Shown here piece after piece: positions 1-11,152 of a stretch of 64,000 nt of DNA (within the stretch, counting starts at the first letter, position 1; each line of letters begins with the position of its first letter). The stretch is from the NCBI GenBank assembly GCA_015680685.1, contig MNCI01002706.1:898680-962679 (forward strand), in the 5' to 3' direction. Below the pieces are notes generated by a model. The model was not told the origin of the DNA, searched no databases, and worked only from the letters and a program-made list of their open reading frames with translations. The stretch comes from Gnetum montanum (taxonomy: Eukaryota; Streptophyta; Gnetopsida; Gnetales; Gnetaceae). The position numbers and the translations under genes were made by a program.

Positions 1-1
1 A

Positions 2-2082
2 ATTGAGGTGGACCTTGAAAATATAAGGGTCATCCAAGGAATAACCCATTAGCCAAAAACAGTTAAAGAAGTGTAGTCATTCCTTGGTCATACTGGCTAC
101 TACTAGCGCTTCATTAAGAAATTTTCCAAAATCACCAAGTTGTTGGTTGAATTAATAAAGAAAGATGCACCATTTGTCTAGACCCCTGCATGTGAAGCGA
201 CATTTCAACAATTGAAGAAAGATCTTGTTGAGACCCAAATTCTACAAGCACCTGATTAGTCTAGGCCATTTCATGTGATGACTGATGCAGCAAATTATGC
301 TTCGGGGGTAGTGCTTATGTAGCTAGATGATTAAAAACGTCCATATTACATTCACTGTGCAAGATGGAGTATCATAGGTGCATAGTTGAACTACACCACT
401 ACAGAAAAAGAGTTGATGGTAGTGGTGTTTGCCTTAGAAAAGTTCAGGCACTATGTGCTTGGTTATAAAGTGTTTGTGCACACAGATCATAACACCATCT
501 GGTTTTTAATGAATAAACCAATGATGAGCCTCCATGTCATATAGTTACTTGTGATTTTGCAAGAGTTTTATCTCACAATGATAGATCCAAAGGGTGTGGA
601 AAATGTGGTTGCTAACCACTTATCACAGCTAAGATGGGACGACAAGGAGAAAGAGAGGTCCTTATCTGATCAATTTCCTGATGGATCTTTTCTTGCAAGG
701 GCTATTAATGCATAAATGCCTAATGAACCAAGATGGTATGACACCATTCTCACTTATTTGCTCAAGAAAGAGCTGTTGTAAGGGCTGGACATCCAGAAGA
801 AACAATAGTTTTTTCACCAGGTTAAACATTTCATGGAAATCAATGGGAATCTTTACAAAGTATGTTCTGATGGCATGGTACACTGGTGTGTCCTTGACAT
901 GGATCAACTGCACATTCTCAAGGATGCTCACGAAGGTCCTTGTGGAGGCTATTATACTAGGAGATGCATGGCCATAAAAATCCTCATGGCAGGATATTAC
1001 TGGCCAACAATCTTCATGGATGCACACCAATTCATTCGCGCTTGTGTTTGTTGTCAGAGGCATGGTGGAATGACAGCTCAAATGGAGGGGCCATAGTAAT
1101 GGATTTAGCCTCTCAAGCCATTCGATATTTGGGGTATTGACTTATGGATCCCATTGCACCTTTGTCAAATGGAAAGGCGTATATAATAGTCGCGGTTGAC
1201 TATTGCACTAAGTGGGTAGAAGTAGTAGCCGTCACCAACTATGCATCCACTACTACTACTCAGTTTGTATAATAGAATATCATAAACAGGTTTGGTGTGC
1301 CTCGTTTGTTAATTTCTGATAATGGAACTCATTTCATAGATGCCACTATCCAAAATCTTATGCAGTGCTTGGGGGTTGAGCACAAACTCACAACACCTTA
1401 TCACCCTTAAGCCAATGGTCAGGCTGAAGTCACTAATTGGGAGATTACGAAAATTCTAACATGCATTATTAGCAAGTATTGAAGGGACTAGAGCACCAAA
1501 TTAAATGATTCCCTCTATGCCTATCGCTCCACATGGAAGCTTTCCATAGGTTATTCTCCCTATGAGTTTGTGTATGGAAAACTACCAACATTGCCCATCC
1601 AATCTAAGCTCCATACACTCTTTATAGCCTGTGACCTTGACATGGATCTAAGTCTAGCACAAAAGGAAAGATTAATGAACCTTAACTTGCTAGATGAAAA
1701 TAAATTAATGGCCCTATCATGCAATGAAATGCATAAGGCATTCAATAAGAAATGCCATGACCTCAAAATAAGGAAAGATAACTCTCAACCAGAAGATAAG
1801 GTTCTCTGCTAGAATCCTACACATGTACCTTAACAAACCAAATTTCAAATGTTGTGGGAAGGACCTTACATTATTGAAGAGACTTTTCCATCTAGGGCCA
1901 TGATTATGTATAAACCTAATAGCCCAAACAAGAAGCAATTAGTTAACATCAAACAACTGAAACCTTTCCATGAACCCGAGCCAACTAACTTAATAGGCAC
2001 CTCACCAGATGGACAACCATGCTCAATATTTCATATTTCTTCCTTCCAACTTAGTCATGGGGGAGATGGCAATCCATACTAA
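2..2082 (+). pseudogene. pol: Ty3/gypsy pol remnant: RT C-terminus, RNase H, integrase
   Basis: Reverse transcriptase/RNase H copies the element RNA and integrase inserts the cDNA. The frame from base 2 reads as the RT connection (SFLGHTGYY), then RNase H (MTDAANYASGVV, NYTTTEKELMVVVFALEKFR, FVHTDHNTIWFLMNK). Integrase follows: an HHCC zinc-binding region (about 920-1060, DAHEGPCGGYY and CVCC), the core acidic residues in VAVDY, SDNGTHF and GQAEVTN, and the C-terminal tail ending at 2080 (FQLSHGGDG). From 2 to 660 there is no frameshift but nine in-frame stops, eight TAG and one TAA. A one-base loss near 1145 shifts the frame within the integrase core. The sequence is non-functional; the family assignment is firm from motif order. 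Confidence 0.92.
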
Positions 2083-2734
2083 CACTTTACATAGCTCCTT
2101 AGTCTTTTAACTTTTTTGTTTTACACATTTTTGGTTTTACAACTTTTTGTTTTTGTATTCTTTGTTTTACATCTTTTTATTTTTTAGGTTATCAATCTTT
2201 TCTAATTTTTTGTTTTACACCATTGTTAGTATGTTTAATATTTCTTAATTAATATTTTAATTTATTTTATATTTTTTCTTATGTTTGTTATAATTCTCTA
2301 CTCTTTTTGCTAATAAGGTGCAAGGTACAATGGCAATGAGCTACTCGATGATGGTATGTATCATTTGTGATTTGATTGTTGATGTCTGGTTTCTAACTTT
2401 GAATGTCATCATTGAAAACTAGGACATGGTTTCTTTTCATGTAACAGGAAGTGAGTCCACATCATTCACCCATCCACACACTCTATGGTTTTCCTTGTTT
2501 TGGAAACATGTAGTTCCTTTTTCATTAATACACCTTTATAAATTTATGACTTGTGTAGTTTTCTGGAATTGGAAAGGAATCAAAGGTTCGGACAGGGTGT
2601 GGCTTCAAAGGAATGTGATATTCTTCGTGCTTTTCTATTTTCCTATGTGCGGGGGTGTTCTCGTGAGCTTCTCACTATTCTGTGTTATTCCACAACAAGA
2701 AGTTGAATAAGTCCTTGCATGGTGTGGTCCTCGT

Positions 2735-2785
<51 letters not shown>

Positions 2786-4117
2786 NAGAGAGAGAGAGAG
2801 AGAGAGATGATGATGATTCAAAGCATGCTCCTTGGACAAAATAAATGGAAAAATGCATGGGTCTTTGCATGGTGTGGTTTCCATTCAAAAAAAATATGGG
2901 AATTCAAAGCACATCCCTTAGACCAAATAAAAGAGCTACAAGCACTGGTTATGGGAGTTGTCATGTCTCCTCTAACTAAGGCCCTTTCTCACTTCCTACT
3001 TCTTCTCCAATTTGGAATGGTGGTTGTTTTGTGGGAGCATTCTTGTGTCTCAGGGGATAGACTAGTCTTAGAATGCCGATGTGAAGTCACTATAAGTGGT
3101 TGGTTTTGGTCTGGACTAAGGATGGATCCTATCAAGTTATTTAATCATGAACTCCACAAGGGACTTCATGTGACCATAATTAGAAACTCCATTCCATTCT
3201 CTCTCTCATCCATCTATGCTTTTCATGCCTCACCTCATTGTAGTTTCATGTTTTGATTCAATGTTCTGGTTTGATGTGTCAGGTTTCTTAGTCAGTTACT
3301 TCTAGGTTTTTGTACTTAACCTTTTGTAACCATTAATCATCCACGGTGCCCACAGAATCCTTGGTTTGAAGTTATGCAAGGGCATAAAAGGTCTATGCCT
3401 AGTTTGGGGAGGACCCACTTACATATCTTTTGGTTTGGTTAAGTTAAGTTCTTTAACCTTAGACATTTTTACAATCAAATTCTTTTTATTTATGCCATTA
3501 ATGCCATCCAATTGTGCACATATTCACAACTATTTTTAGTGAATTCCTTCTTTTTATTATTGTGAATTCCTATACCCTCTTTCTAGTATTCCTTATGTTA
3601 AGATTTTTTTAAATTTTATGGACTGCCTCTCTTACTTAACCCGTTTGTTAGTCTTCACACTAACATTATCAAGTAACCAATCTATCATAATCACAACTTA
3701 GCTAGATAAAATCATTGATGAGATAAGGTATTTAACTACTATGTGTTACACTTTATATACTAATCCTTGATTTTGTTGTGATTGTAGTGGGGAGCATGGA
3801 TTGGAAGTGGTACTATCTTCACCAAGGAGGATGCAACAATATCACTCATGGGAGATTGTTCATGACTGATGGATCTCTTCTACCTCTCCCTCATTATTTT
3901 GTTGCCAAGAGGGGTTGGATGTCCATTAGATTTGAGGGTGTTCTTTCCTATTGTCATGAACATCCAATTTTATACACAATTGTAATGTTGTATGCTTAGG
4001 CACTTCTATATTTTCCTGTTTCCTTTGTGTCACTTTGCATGTCAATCAAACATTCCATAACTCCTAATATATTTTGTAAGGGACTTGTTCCTCTTCTTCT
4101 GTACTTGAGGATGAGTT
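2083..4117 (+). other. Post-pol region of element 1, no supported gene
   Basis: This 2-kb stretch separates pol from the 3' polypurine tract. It starts with T-rich DNA made of TTTTGTTTTACA-like units (about 2100-2230), as also found just after the pol end in A, B and C. Near 3370-3425 it holds a segment (GGGCATAAAAGG, then GGGGAGGACCCACTT) also present in A near 52145 and in reverse in B, C and D. A pyrimidine-rich stretch ending TTGTGATTGTAG at about 3787 resembles the splice acceptor before the extra reading frame of element A, but no long frame follows. The short open frames here do not look like known proteins. Confidence 0.7.
2736..2806. repeat. (GA)n microsatellite with embedded single N
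   Basis: About 70 bases of GA dinucleotide repeat interrupted by one N at 2786. The N marks an assembly join inside a simple repeat, so the true length is unknown. Confidence 0.95.
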
Positions 4118-4125
4118 TTCATCTA

Positions 4126-4137
4126 GTCGTGGGGGTA
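4126..4137 (+). promoter_or_regulatory. 3' polypurine tract of element 1
   Basis: The motif GTCGTGGGGGTA lies directly before the TGATGA start of the LTR. The same motif, often as AGTCATGGGGGTA, precedes the 3' LTR in A, B, C and D. It would prime plus-strand DNA synthesis. Confidence 0.85.
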
Positions 4138-4995
4138 TGATGAATCATGTTTTTCATAAGCTCTGATATTGAAGTGACTGCAATATCAGGTACGTGATAT
4201 TGTAGCCCAAGATGTGATATCAAGCATGTGATATCGCAGGATACTCCTAGGCCTATAAATATAGCCCTTGGGCACACGATTCGGGAGTAGTTTTTTTTGA
4301 AGTCAAGTAGCAAAATTCTTGTAGTTTGTTCATTTAAGAGTTAGAATATTTTCCAAGTGCCTGTAGCAAGAGATTTAAGTGTCATCAGATCTTTATTCAA
4401 GCATTGATGTACCTGAATACACCATTGTGTTGGCAATAAAGATGAGCTCTTTGATTCATCCTTGCAGCACTTGAGACTTTCTTTCTTTATGCATTTACAT
4501 ATTGTGATTTCATGCAGTTTACATTAATGTTATTCATTCAAAAATTAATTTTGATTAATTAAGCAACTAATTAGAACACACAAGCATGACCTCTTCGAAC
4601 ATACGTGTAACACTTGGTAGCTTAGAAATGGTTAGTGTTTGACAACCTAGTAGTATTTACATGAAGTTCAGGATGTGTTTGGGAGGTGGGGATAGTTACT
4701 TGTGTTAGGCTAGATTAGACAATAATTTACTTAGCACTTAATTGCTCTCACTTTTATTCTTATTCTAGGCGATCAAATTGATAAAACACAAAATAATAAA
4801 AATCTTATGCCTTAGTCACACTTAACCATACACTTGCATTTCAAAAGTGAGATTGGGAAGACAATGAACAGAGAACACAAACTCACCGTTTAGCTCTAGC
4901 ATACTTGGTAATTAAAGTTTATGGAATTTGACTAGATCACATGTGAATGGCTATGATTCGTATGGTTTGGCATAGCTGTACCTTGCCGCTCATCA
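4138..4995 (+). repeat. 3' LTR of element 1
   Basis: An 858-bp LTR starting TGATGAATC and ending CCGCTCATCA. It aligns in order with the LTRs of elements A-D: GATATC-like units, the TATA box at 4254, the CACTTGGTAG / AGGATGTGT segment, the GGGAAGACAATGAAC segment, and a terminal part with ATTCGTATGG. It is more diverged than the LTRs of A or B. Confidence 0.9.
4164..4261 (+). promoter_or_regulatory. U3 palindrome cluster and TATA box, element 1 LTR
   Basis: Five GATATC-like sites lie between 4164 and 4240, several decayed by C-to-T or G-to-A changes. They are followed by TATAAATA at 4254-4261. The arrangement matches all related LTRs in the window and probably marks the core promoter. Confidence 0.72.
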
Positions 4996-5631
4996 CTTGC
5001 TTTGAGGCTCTTAATAATTACAATACTCAACTTACAAGAGTTAAAGAATTGTGGAGCAAATTGATGCACAAGATATGTACAATGAAGGGAATATTCATGT
5101 GAACAATGCTTGTCCTTTTCATAAAGTTATCATGTCTTTTATAGCCTTTGTTCTTGCCAAATGATCATTGGAGTTCATACAACAGTTAGAAAATGGTTCA
5201 TTGGGACATCTCATTCAAGATTGAGACATCACACTAACTTTCAAATGCTTGCAAGTGAAACATCTCACTTTTTTGGAATGTCTCACATGGGATGTCTTAA
5301 CTAGGACATCTCAATTATACTTAGGACATCTGCTATTTTTCTGGGATGTCTCATTTGAGATTTGAACTTTTAAATAGGAACATCTATTGTACCTCTGGGA
5401 TGTCTTGATAGCTACCAAAACATCTTCTTTTGTTTTTTAGATGTCGTGCATCCTTGTGACTTTTTCAAAACTCTTGTAATCTTAGTTGAGACTTCATCAC
5501 TTCATACTAACAACTTAGCTTTCATCTTGGTCTCATCATGCTCGTATCAAGTTCCAAGTCCTACAAGACTTCACAAGCATATTTTCCACTTTTTCTATTT
5601 TCCAAGGTTTTGACATACCAAAAGGTCAATA
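4996..5631 (-). repeat. Copia-array LTR, leftmost copy, truncated by element 1
   Basis: About 636 bp remain. On the plus strand it begins at the element 1 junction, shares the CTCTTAATAATTACAATACTC and GTACAATGAAGGGAATATTC segments with the two full copies, and ends GGTCAATA (TG-to-AT change at the LTR start). It contains many GACATC/GATGTC sites between 5200 and 5450. Confidence 0.88.
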
Positions 5632-5646
5632 ATTTCCCCCTTTTTG
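5632..5646 (-). promoter_or_regulatory. Polypurine tract of the Copia element
   Basis: On the minus strand the sequence AAAAAAGGGGGAAAT lies immediately before the LTR start. This is the expected position and composition of the plus-strand primer. The equivalent site at 12188-12200 is degraded. Confidence 0.75.
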
Positions 5647-7408
5647 ATGATGTCCAAAACTTGAAAAAATGGGTTAGCATAATAACATAACATCATATGA
5701 TAAACAAATAAAGGTACAAACATGTGTGTGTGTGTGTGTGTGTGTAGCTAAGGATGAAAATGAGATGGATAGTAGTTAGTCGATACACATCCTTCAACAC
5801 ATAAAAAATATAATCAAAACCTTTCAACAATTGTCCAAGAATGCTTTCCATGTAAAACCAAAGGATGAGTATTGAAAAATAAGTATCCTATCTTTGAAAC
5901 ATCATGTCATGATAAACATAAGTATGTAGCCAAGAATATATCATGTATGAAAGCTATTAAAAGCACTATCTACGATATATGCCAAAAGTCTCAAATTTAG
6001 GTCAGCCATATAAGTATGAAGACTATATCCACAAAGATAATAATAACCAAGTTTTAATAAATAGTCTTTAGACTGTTACCAATATCTTAAGGTCACCTCA
6101 TGAACTTAACACCAAATGTACTTAATAACAAGCTCTCTCCCCATTTTGGACAATAGCAAAAAGATAATGCAAATTAATTCCATTGCAAGAAGAGAGCAAT
6201 TACACATCTAACTTGAAAAGACCAAAATCAATCATATCCTCAACAAGAGGCCTTAGATATATCCATGCCAATCTCCAACACCATGAAACGCATCTTAAGG
6301 TAAAGTATAAAAAAAATTTATCCAAAATAATCTTGAACTTACTCATTTACCTTTGAGTTATTATTGAAGTCCAACACAATTTGAGTAGGCTTGTAAAGCT
6401 CTTCTTGCTTATTTTGTTATGTGCACTAAAGTGGAAAGTCTTGCTACTTGAATGTTTGTGAGAGTCTTAGAAAACTCCCCCTAAACAAGTGGCCCTAAAA
6501 AAAAAGGTTGTAGATAAGGGAATAACTCCCCCTACATATGTGCTAGACTTGCCAACTTCTTCAAAATCAATGCATCTATTGTAGAATAGTGTCCTCTTCT
6601 TGAGTCATCTTGCTCATTATAGAGATGTATTCTTGATTCCAAAATGATAATATAGAACCAATAGCAAATTGTGCATTAATATTCATCATAGTATTAAATC
6701 ATGTATGTTTCTTGTTCTAGATTTTTCACCAATAAATAGCTAATTTAATGTCTACTAAAGCCTTGATGGTCATTTTTCTTTATCTGCAACTCAACATCTT
6801 ATAAGATCAAGTGAGGATTTCTTATTCTTTACTAAGATTTCTAATCAATGTCATCCATTCAATATATTTTCATATCACTAGTATTTCTAGAAATAAACTA
6901 ATCAAAACTAAGTCTAGCAAGTCAAGGAATAGAGATTACAATCATAATTACCATGACTTATCTTGCTTTCTGCTAAATATTAACATGATTAAGTATGTTT
7001 AGGATGAGGTCCTTCATTATAAAGTACTTCTCTTGCTTACATATGATCTTTACAAATTCTAACATCAATGTGTTTATTTGAATCTCTTATTTTCTCTAAG
7101 GTTGCAGCTACTTCATGCTTGTGTTCTTCTTTTATTTGAGAGGATTGATATTTTCCTCTAGTTAAGCGTTTTGATCCTCTAATATGACTAGTTCTTTTAT
7201 CAATGTGTGTAGTTATCTCTTCCTCTCTCATTTTCTCTTTAGGTCTCCAAACTATCTTACTATACAAGTCCTACTTTCTAGGATTCATTTGATAAGACCA
7301 TGTAGTTAGTTTATAATTCTTTAATCGTAAATAACAATGAGATTGCTTATGCCCATTTGGCTACATGTGCAAACTTGGGTTTATACCTCTCATATGGTGA
7401 AGTGCTTG
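5647..7408 (-). pseudogene. gag: Copia internal region, copy II, 3' half: gag-like remnant
   Basis: This is the downstream half of the second internal copy, homologous to 12200-13990. A minus-strand frame at 7037-7267 (KEKMREEEITTHIDK, SSQIKEEHKHE) matches the frame 3' of the second zinc knuckle in the other copy. The knuckle itself is lost here by a short deletion near 7350. A TG repeat lies at about 5723-5746. No pol motif is visible. The segment ends at 7408, where another insertion begins. Confidence 0.6.
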
Positions 7409-7982
7409 TGTTGGCACATTTTGGCCATTTAATGGAGCAGGCTTTGTGCAAATTGTGAAGAGAATGGGGAGTCCTAAATTGACGTAAACCCAGGAAAATA
7501 CCCAAAATCCAACCGGACGTCATTTTTCAGGCAGCATTCAGAAGAGATACTGGACCCTCCCAGCCATGAAATGGATGATATCAGAGGTTGCTGCTGTACC
7601 AGTAACATTTAGTCACAAGCCAAAACCCAGAAATAGAGAGAGAAATAGAGAGGCCAAACTGGTCAAGTGAATTGCCAATGCAGCGGCACCACCACCATCA
7701 CTGAAGAGTGAAGCCAACGAAAAGGATATTCTTTCTCATCTCTGCTCTGCTTTTTGAAAGTTCCATGCGTAGACATGGAGGATTGAAACTTGGTTCTGGG
7801 ATTTGCAGCAGAGATTGGGGAGCTCAGGCTTCTGTAGGTGGGTTCTTCTCCATTACCCTCCTTCATAGTTGGGAAAAGGCCTATGCTAATTTGCTTCATG
7901 TGTGGAGATCTAACGTTTGCTGGGTAGTAGAAACTAGAAACGGCCAATTTTATTGTTATTGTTATTGTTTTTCTAAAACATC

Positions 7983-8486
7983 ATGGTTGCCCCCGGTCGA
8001 ATCCGTAATTCGCTATCGTTGCCTACCAAAAAGTTGGGATTCGTGCGCGTGCTGCCTCTTCTGTGCTTGGTTGCAGTCGGCGGCATATTGGCTCTAATAA
8101 CGCTCTGCGTTTCCTCTTCTGGGATTTCTCAGTCTTCTTCTCTGAGAAAACCTCTCTCAGATGTTCTTCTTCTCCGCCAAAACAATGCAAAACAACCAGA
8201 GCAAGAAAATGAGATCTCTGAAGAAGATGGGGAAGTTCTGAAACGCAAGGGTTTGTCCTCCTTACCTTTGCAGAATAGCTTGTCGAAGGAACTCGACAGA
8301 CGGAATCCAGTGCCCACGTACGAAGTCATGTTCCTGGAACCATTGCCTCCACATCTGACCTACTCCGCCAGAGTGCCTTTCTTTCTTGGTTTTCATTTGC
8401 CTTTGTTTAATGGACCTCAGCGCACAATTCATTCACGTCACCAGTTAGTAGGAAATTGGGATTCCACCGAATGCTCACTCGTTTAG
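7983..8486 (+). pseudogene. Host-like type II membrane protein N-terminus, probably captured gene fragment
   Basis: I do not recognise the family. The frame encodes 167 residues: a basic N-terminus (MVAPGRIRNSLSLPTKK), one hydrophobic segment at about residues 22-45 (LPLLCLVAVGGILALITLCV), then a Ser-rich and acidic stem. This is the layout of plant Golgi type II enzymes such as glycosyltransferases, but no catalytic motif is present. The preceding 400 bases look like a plant 5' leader (GA- and CA-rich, no TE motif), and the stretch is clearly GC-richer than its surroundings. The frame ends at TAG 8484. Other frames stay partly open to about 8560, so a frameshift or retained intron is likely. 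Its position inside a transposon suggests capture. Expression is unknown. Confidence 0.5.
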
Positions 8487-9146
8487 CAACGTGCTCTGCA
8501 AGGAGGGGAAACTTCCAAGTTCAGGAGTTCGTTGATGCAAATGAAGCCCAGCGAGTTCCAGTGTAACGATTATGTGTATTTTTGTATTGGTATGCTACAA
8601 AATAGGGTTCATTAGGTGTAGGGGCACTTCCTCATCAGCCATCCCATTCATCCCTACCACATGTTTCATATGATCTTGCACTCAGTTTGGCTCTACTCAG
8701 GCGTCGTCAGTGGCAACATATCCAAAGACTGCTCCTGAATTTAGGCAACATTGACGGCATTCACAATGACCAAGAATTTAACGTGGCAAGCTGTAACCCT
8801 AGTTTCAACGCCTACAACATGTGAGCCCGATAGATATGATTAAATATATAAAGTTTTCTGCAGCATGGCCAAGGGGAGATAGATGATCAAATTCTATTTA
8901 TTGACCTTTATGTTGTTCCTAAATATACATATATAAAGTTATATGTATAGCTATTTTATAAAAAGGGGGATTTATGGACATTTCCAACTATAGCTTTTAT
9001 TTATATAATTGTAACTTTATGTGGAAGTTGTAACTTCCTAGCCTTAATCCATGATGTTTGTAACCATTAAAAAGGCCACTTGTCAACTATAGCCTTTTTA
9101 TCTCCACAATGGCCACTTGTCAACTAAATGGGACACGTGTCAGATG

Positions 9147-9838
9147 NNNNNNNNNNNNNNNNNNNNNNNNNNNNNNNNNNNNNNNNNNNNNNNNNNNNNN
9201 NNNNNNNNNNNNNNNNNNNNNNNNNNNNNNNNNNNNNNNNNNNNNNNNNNNNNNNNNNNNNNNNNNNNNNNNNNNNNNNNNNNNNNNNNNNNNNNNNNNN
9301 NNNNNNNNNNNNNNNNNNNNNNNNNNNNNNNNNNNNNNNNNNNNNNNNNNNNNNNNNNNNNNNNNNNNNNNNNNNNNNNNNNNNNNNNNNNNNNNNNNNN
9401 NNNNNNNNNNNNNNNNNNNNNNNNNNNNNNNNNNNNNNNNNNNNNNNNNNNNNNNNNNNNNNNNNNNNNNNNNNNNNNNNNNNNNNNNNNNNNNNNNNNN
9501 NNNNNNNNNNNNNNNNNNNNNNNNNNNNNNNNNNNNNNNNNNNNNNNNNNNNNNNNNNNNNNNNNNNNNNNNNNNNNNNNNNNNNNNNNNNNNNNNNNNN
9601 NNNNNNNNNNNNNNNNNNNNNNNNNNNNNNNNNNNNNNNNNNNNNNNNNNNNNNNNNNNNNNNNNNNNNNNNNNNNNNNNNNNNNNNNNNNNNNNNNNNN
9701 NNNNNNNNNNNNNNNNNNNNNNNNNNNNNNNNNNNNNNNNNNNNNNNNNNNNNNNNNNNNNNNNNNNNNNNNNNNNNNNNNNNNNNNNNNNNNNNNNNNN
9801 NNNNNNNNNNNNNNNNNNNNNNNNNNNNNNNNNNNNNN
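9147..9838. other. Assembly gap (692 Ns)
   Basis: An unsequenced stretch inside the 7409-10177 insertion. Reading frames that span it are meaningless. Confidence 0.99.
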
Positions 9839-10439
9839 GAGTTGTGCTCAAATGTTTTTGCAAAATTTTATTTGTTACAAGTAGGTATTATAAGGACTGC
9901 GTAGACTAGGTAGTTGAACAAAATAGGAAATTTTCAACAACTCACAGTACTTGGCAAAGTTGGCTGAATCTCTTCAAAGTAAGTCATTTGTAGTTTACAT
10001 ACAACGCAATCGTTACATTTCTCACAACCGCACGCCGCAACAGCACACACACATACTCACATTAACTACTGAGTTTATTTGGAGGTCTCTGGGCCTTGGT
10101 GTTGCTAAAGACCAGTAGGCACCTAAATCCTGTTCGAGAACACTCGTTGGCAGTCACGTCTCAAACGGTTGCCAACAGCTTGTAGATGTCTCCTAGTGGA
10201 AATGATTTCTTAGTTCTCTTTCATTGTTTGGATCTCCACCTTGTTTCAACATGATTTGTAGAGTCTCCTTCCATTTTGTTAATCTATCATTGATGAACTT
10301 CAAATTTGCAAGATCCTTGTTACTCTACTCATGAAAAAGGATTAGCTTTTGTGCCCTAGCCCTTAGGTTTGAGTTTTTCTTTTCGAGATTTGAGTGTTTC
10401 ATATTAAGTTGAGCTATCTCTAGTTCTTTACTATGCTAG

Positions 10440-10910
10440 GAATTTTTCATTTTGATGCATAAGTTCTAAAAGGAAATTATTTCATTGCAAATCATATCAT
10501 ACCTTTCGTTAATGGTACTTTCACATTCTTTAGTTTCTTCTACAATATTGGAGATGGAAGCTTCATGTGCAAGAGCCATGTAGATGAGATGTGAATTTGT
10601 TGATAGGTAATCAATTTCTTCTTCACTGAACTCAACATCCCAATTGGTGTAGATATTTTTAGCCTTCTTATCTTCTTGAGCTTCATCATCAGAGATTGGA
10701 TCATTGATGAGTTTTTGATTAGCCAAGGCCATGCACAAAAGATGTAAATCTTTGGGGTGTATCATTAGTTTTTCCTTCATCATCCCAACTTGTATAGATG
10801 TTTCATGTTCTTCTTTCTTTACTAGACTCTTTCTCTTGTAACCTATAGGTACTAGGACATTTGTAGGCTGTATGGCCTCTTCCACCACATATCTAGCATT
10901 TCATAGAAGA
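10440..10910 (-). pseudogene. gag: Copia gag remnant, copy II, with zinc knuckle
   Basis: A minus-strand CX2CX4HX4C knuckle lies at 10857-10898: Cys, one TAG replacing what is Trp in the other copy, then IC-GGRG-H-TAYK-C. It is followed by a Lys/Glu-rich stretch and CMALANQKLINDPISDDEAQ, then SEEEIDYLSTNSHLIYMALA. The same order occurs at 14365-14738. Gag packages element RNA, and the knuckle binds nucleic acid. The knuckle Cys and His residues are all present here despite the stop. The 7409-10177 insertion separates this part from its downstream half. Confidence 0.7.
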
Positions 10911-11137
10911 GGTATCAAAATTTGAAATTTTAGATTGCTTACCTCTTTTCTTACCTTTGATGCTCAACATGCTACTAATGAGTTGAGTGCATTCATCTAG
11001 GATGAATGCCTATACTATGAACCTCATGTACTTAAATAATCCTTACATTCAAGCCTTTCAGTATGTGAAGTCGATCCCATCAAATATTAGTGGCTTGGTG
11101 TATGATGTTCCTTTCATTGTTCACTCTTGAGTTGTTA

Positions 11138-11150
11138 GGCTCCAATGCCA
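11138..11150 (-). promoter_or_regulatory. Copia primer-binding site, decayed, copy II
   Basis: On the minus strand TGGCATTGGAGCC follows the LTR end (TTCA). It differs at a few bases from the tRNA-iMet-type site TGGTATCAGAGCC, as expected in an old copy. Confidence 0.65.
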
Positions 11151-11152
11151 TT

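Larger units (their letters stand above)
1..4995 (+). mobile_element. Element 1: Ty3/gypsy (Athila/Tat-like) retrotransposon, 5' part outside window
   Basis: The window opens inside the reverse transcriptase of a plus-strand Ty3/gypsy element. In order I read RT C-terminus, RNase H and integrase (2-2082), a 2-kb post-pol region, a polypurine tract and an 858-bp LTR ending in TCATCA at 4995. The LTR matches those of elements A-D in its TGATGA start, its GATATC cluster, its TATA box and its terminal sequence related to CTCAACCATACGAA. The next bases after the LTR (CTTGC) should be the target duplication; its partner lies left of the window. The insertion cut an LTR of the neighbouring Copia array. 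The element is dead, since pol has many stops and at least one frameshift. Confidence 0.93.
7409..10177. mobile_element. Insertion with LTR-type ends carrying host-like sequence and an assembly gap
   Basis: The segment starts TGTTGGCA and ends TGCCAACA, and is flanked by the 5-bp direct repeat GCTTG (7404-7408 and 10178-10182). Comparison with the uninterrupted Copia copy at about 13990-14030 confirms the empty site. TG...CA ends with a 5-bp duplication are typical of LTR-retrotransposon integration. However, the two ends share no visible direct repeat, so this may be a solo or very long LTR, or an element whose inner LTR boundaries fall in the gap. Inside are a GC-richer stretch (about 7550-8560) with a membrane-protein frame, an AT-rich stretch with a repeated GGCCACTTGTCAACTA unit (about 9075-9126), and 692 Ns. 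Confidence 0.7.

Noticed and set aside
2426-3256. Two plus-strand frames of 94 and 149 codons in the element 1 post-pol region as an env-like gene
   Set aside because: They are separated by a GA microsatellite, show no signal peptide or membrane pattern typical of env, and have no frame counterpart at the equivalent place in B, C or A.
9109-9909. Long open frames on both strands across 9147-9838
   Set aside because: They consist almost wholly of unknown bases in an assembly gap.
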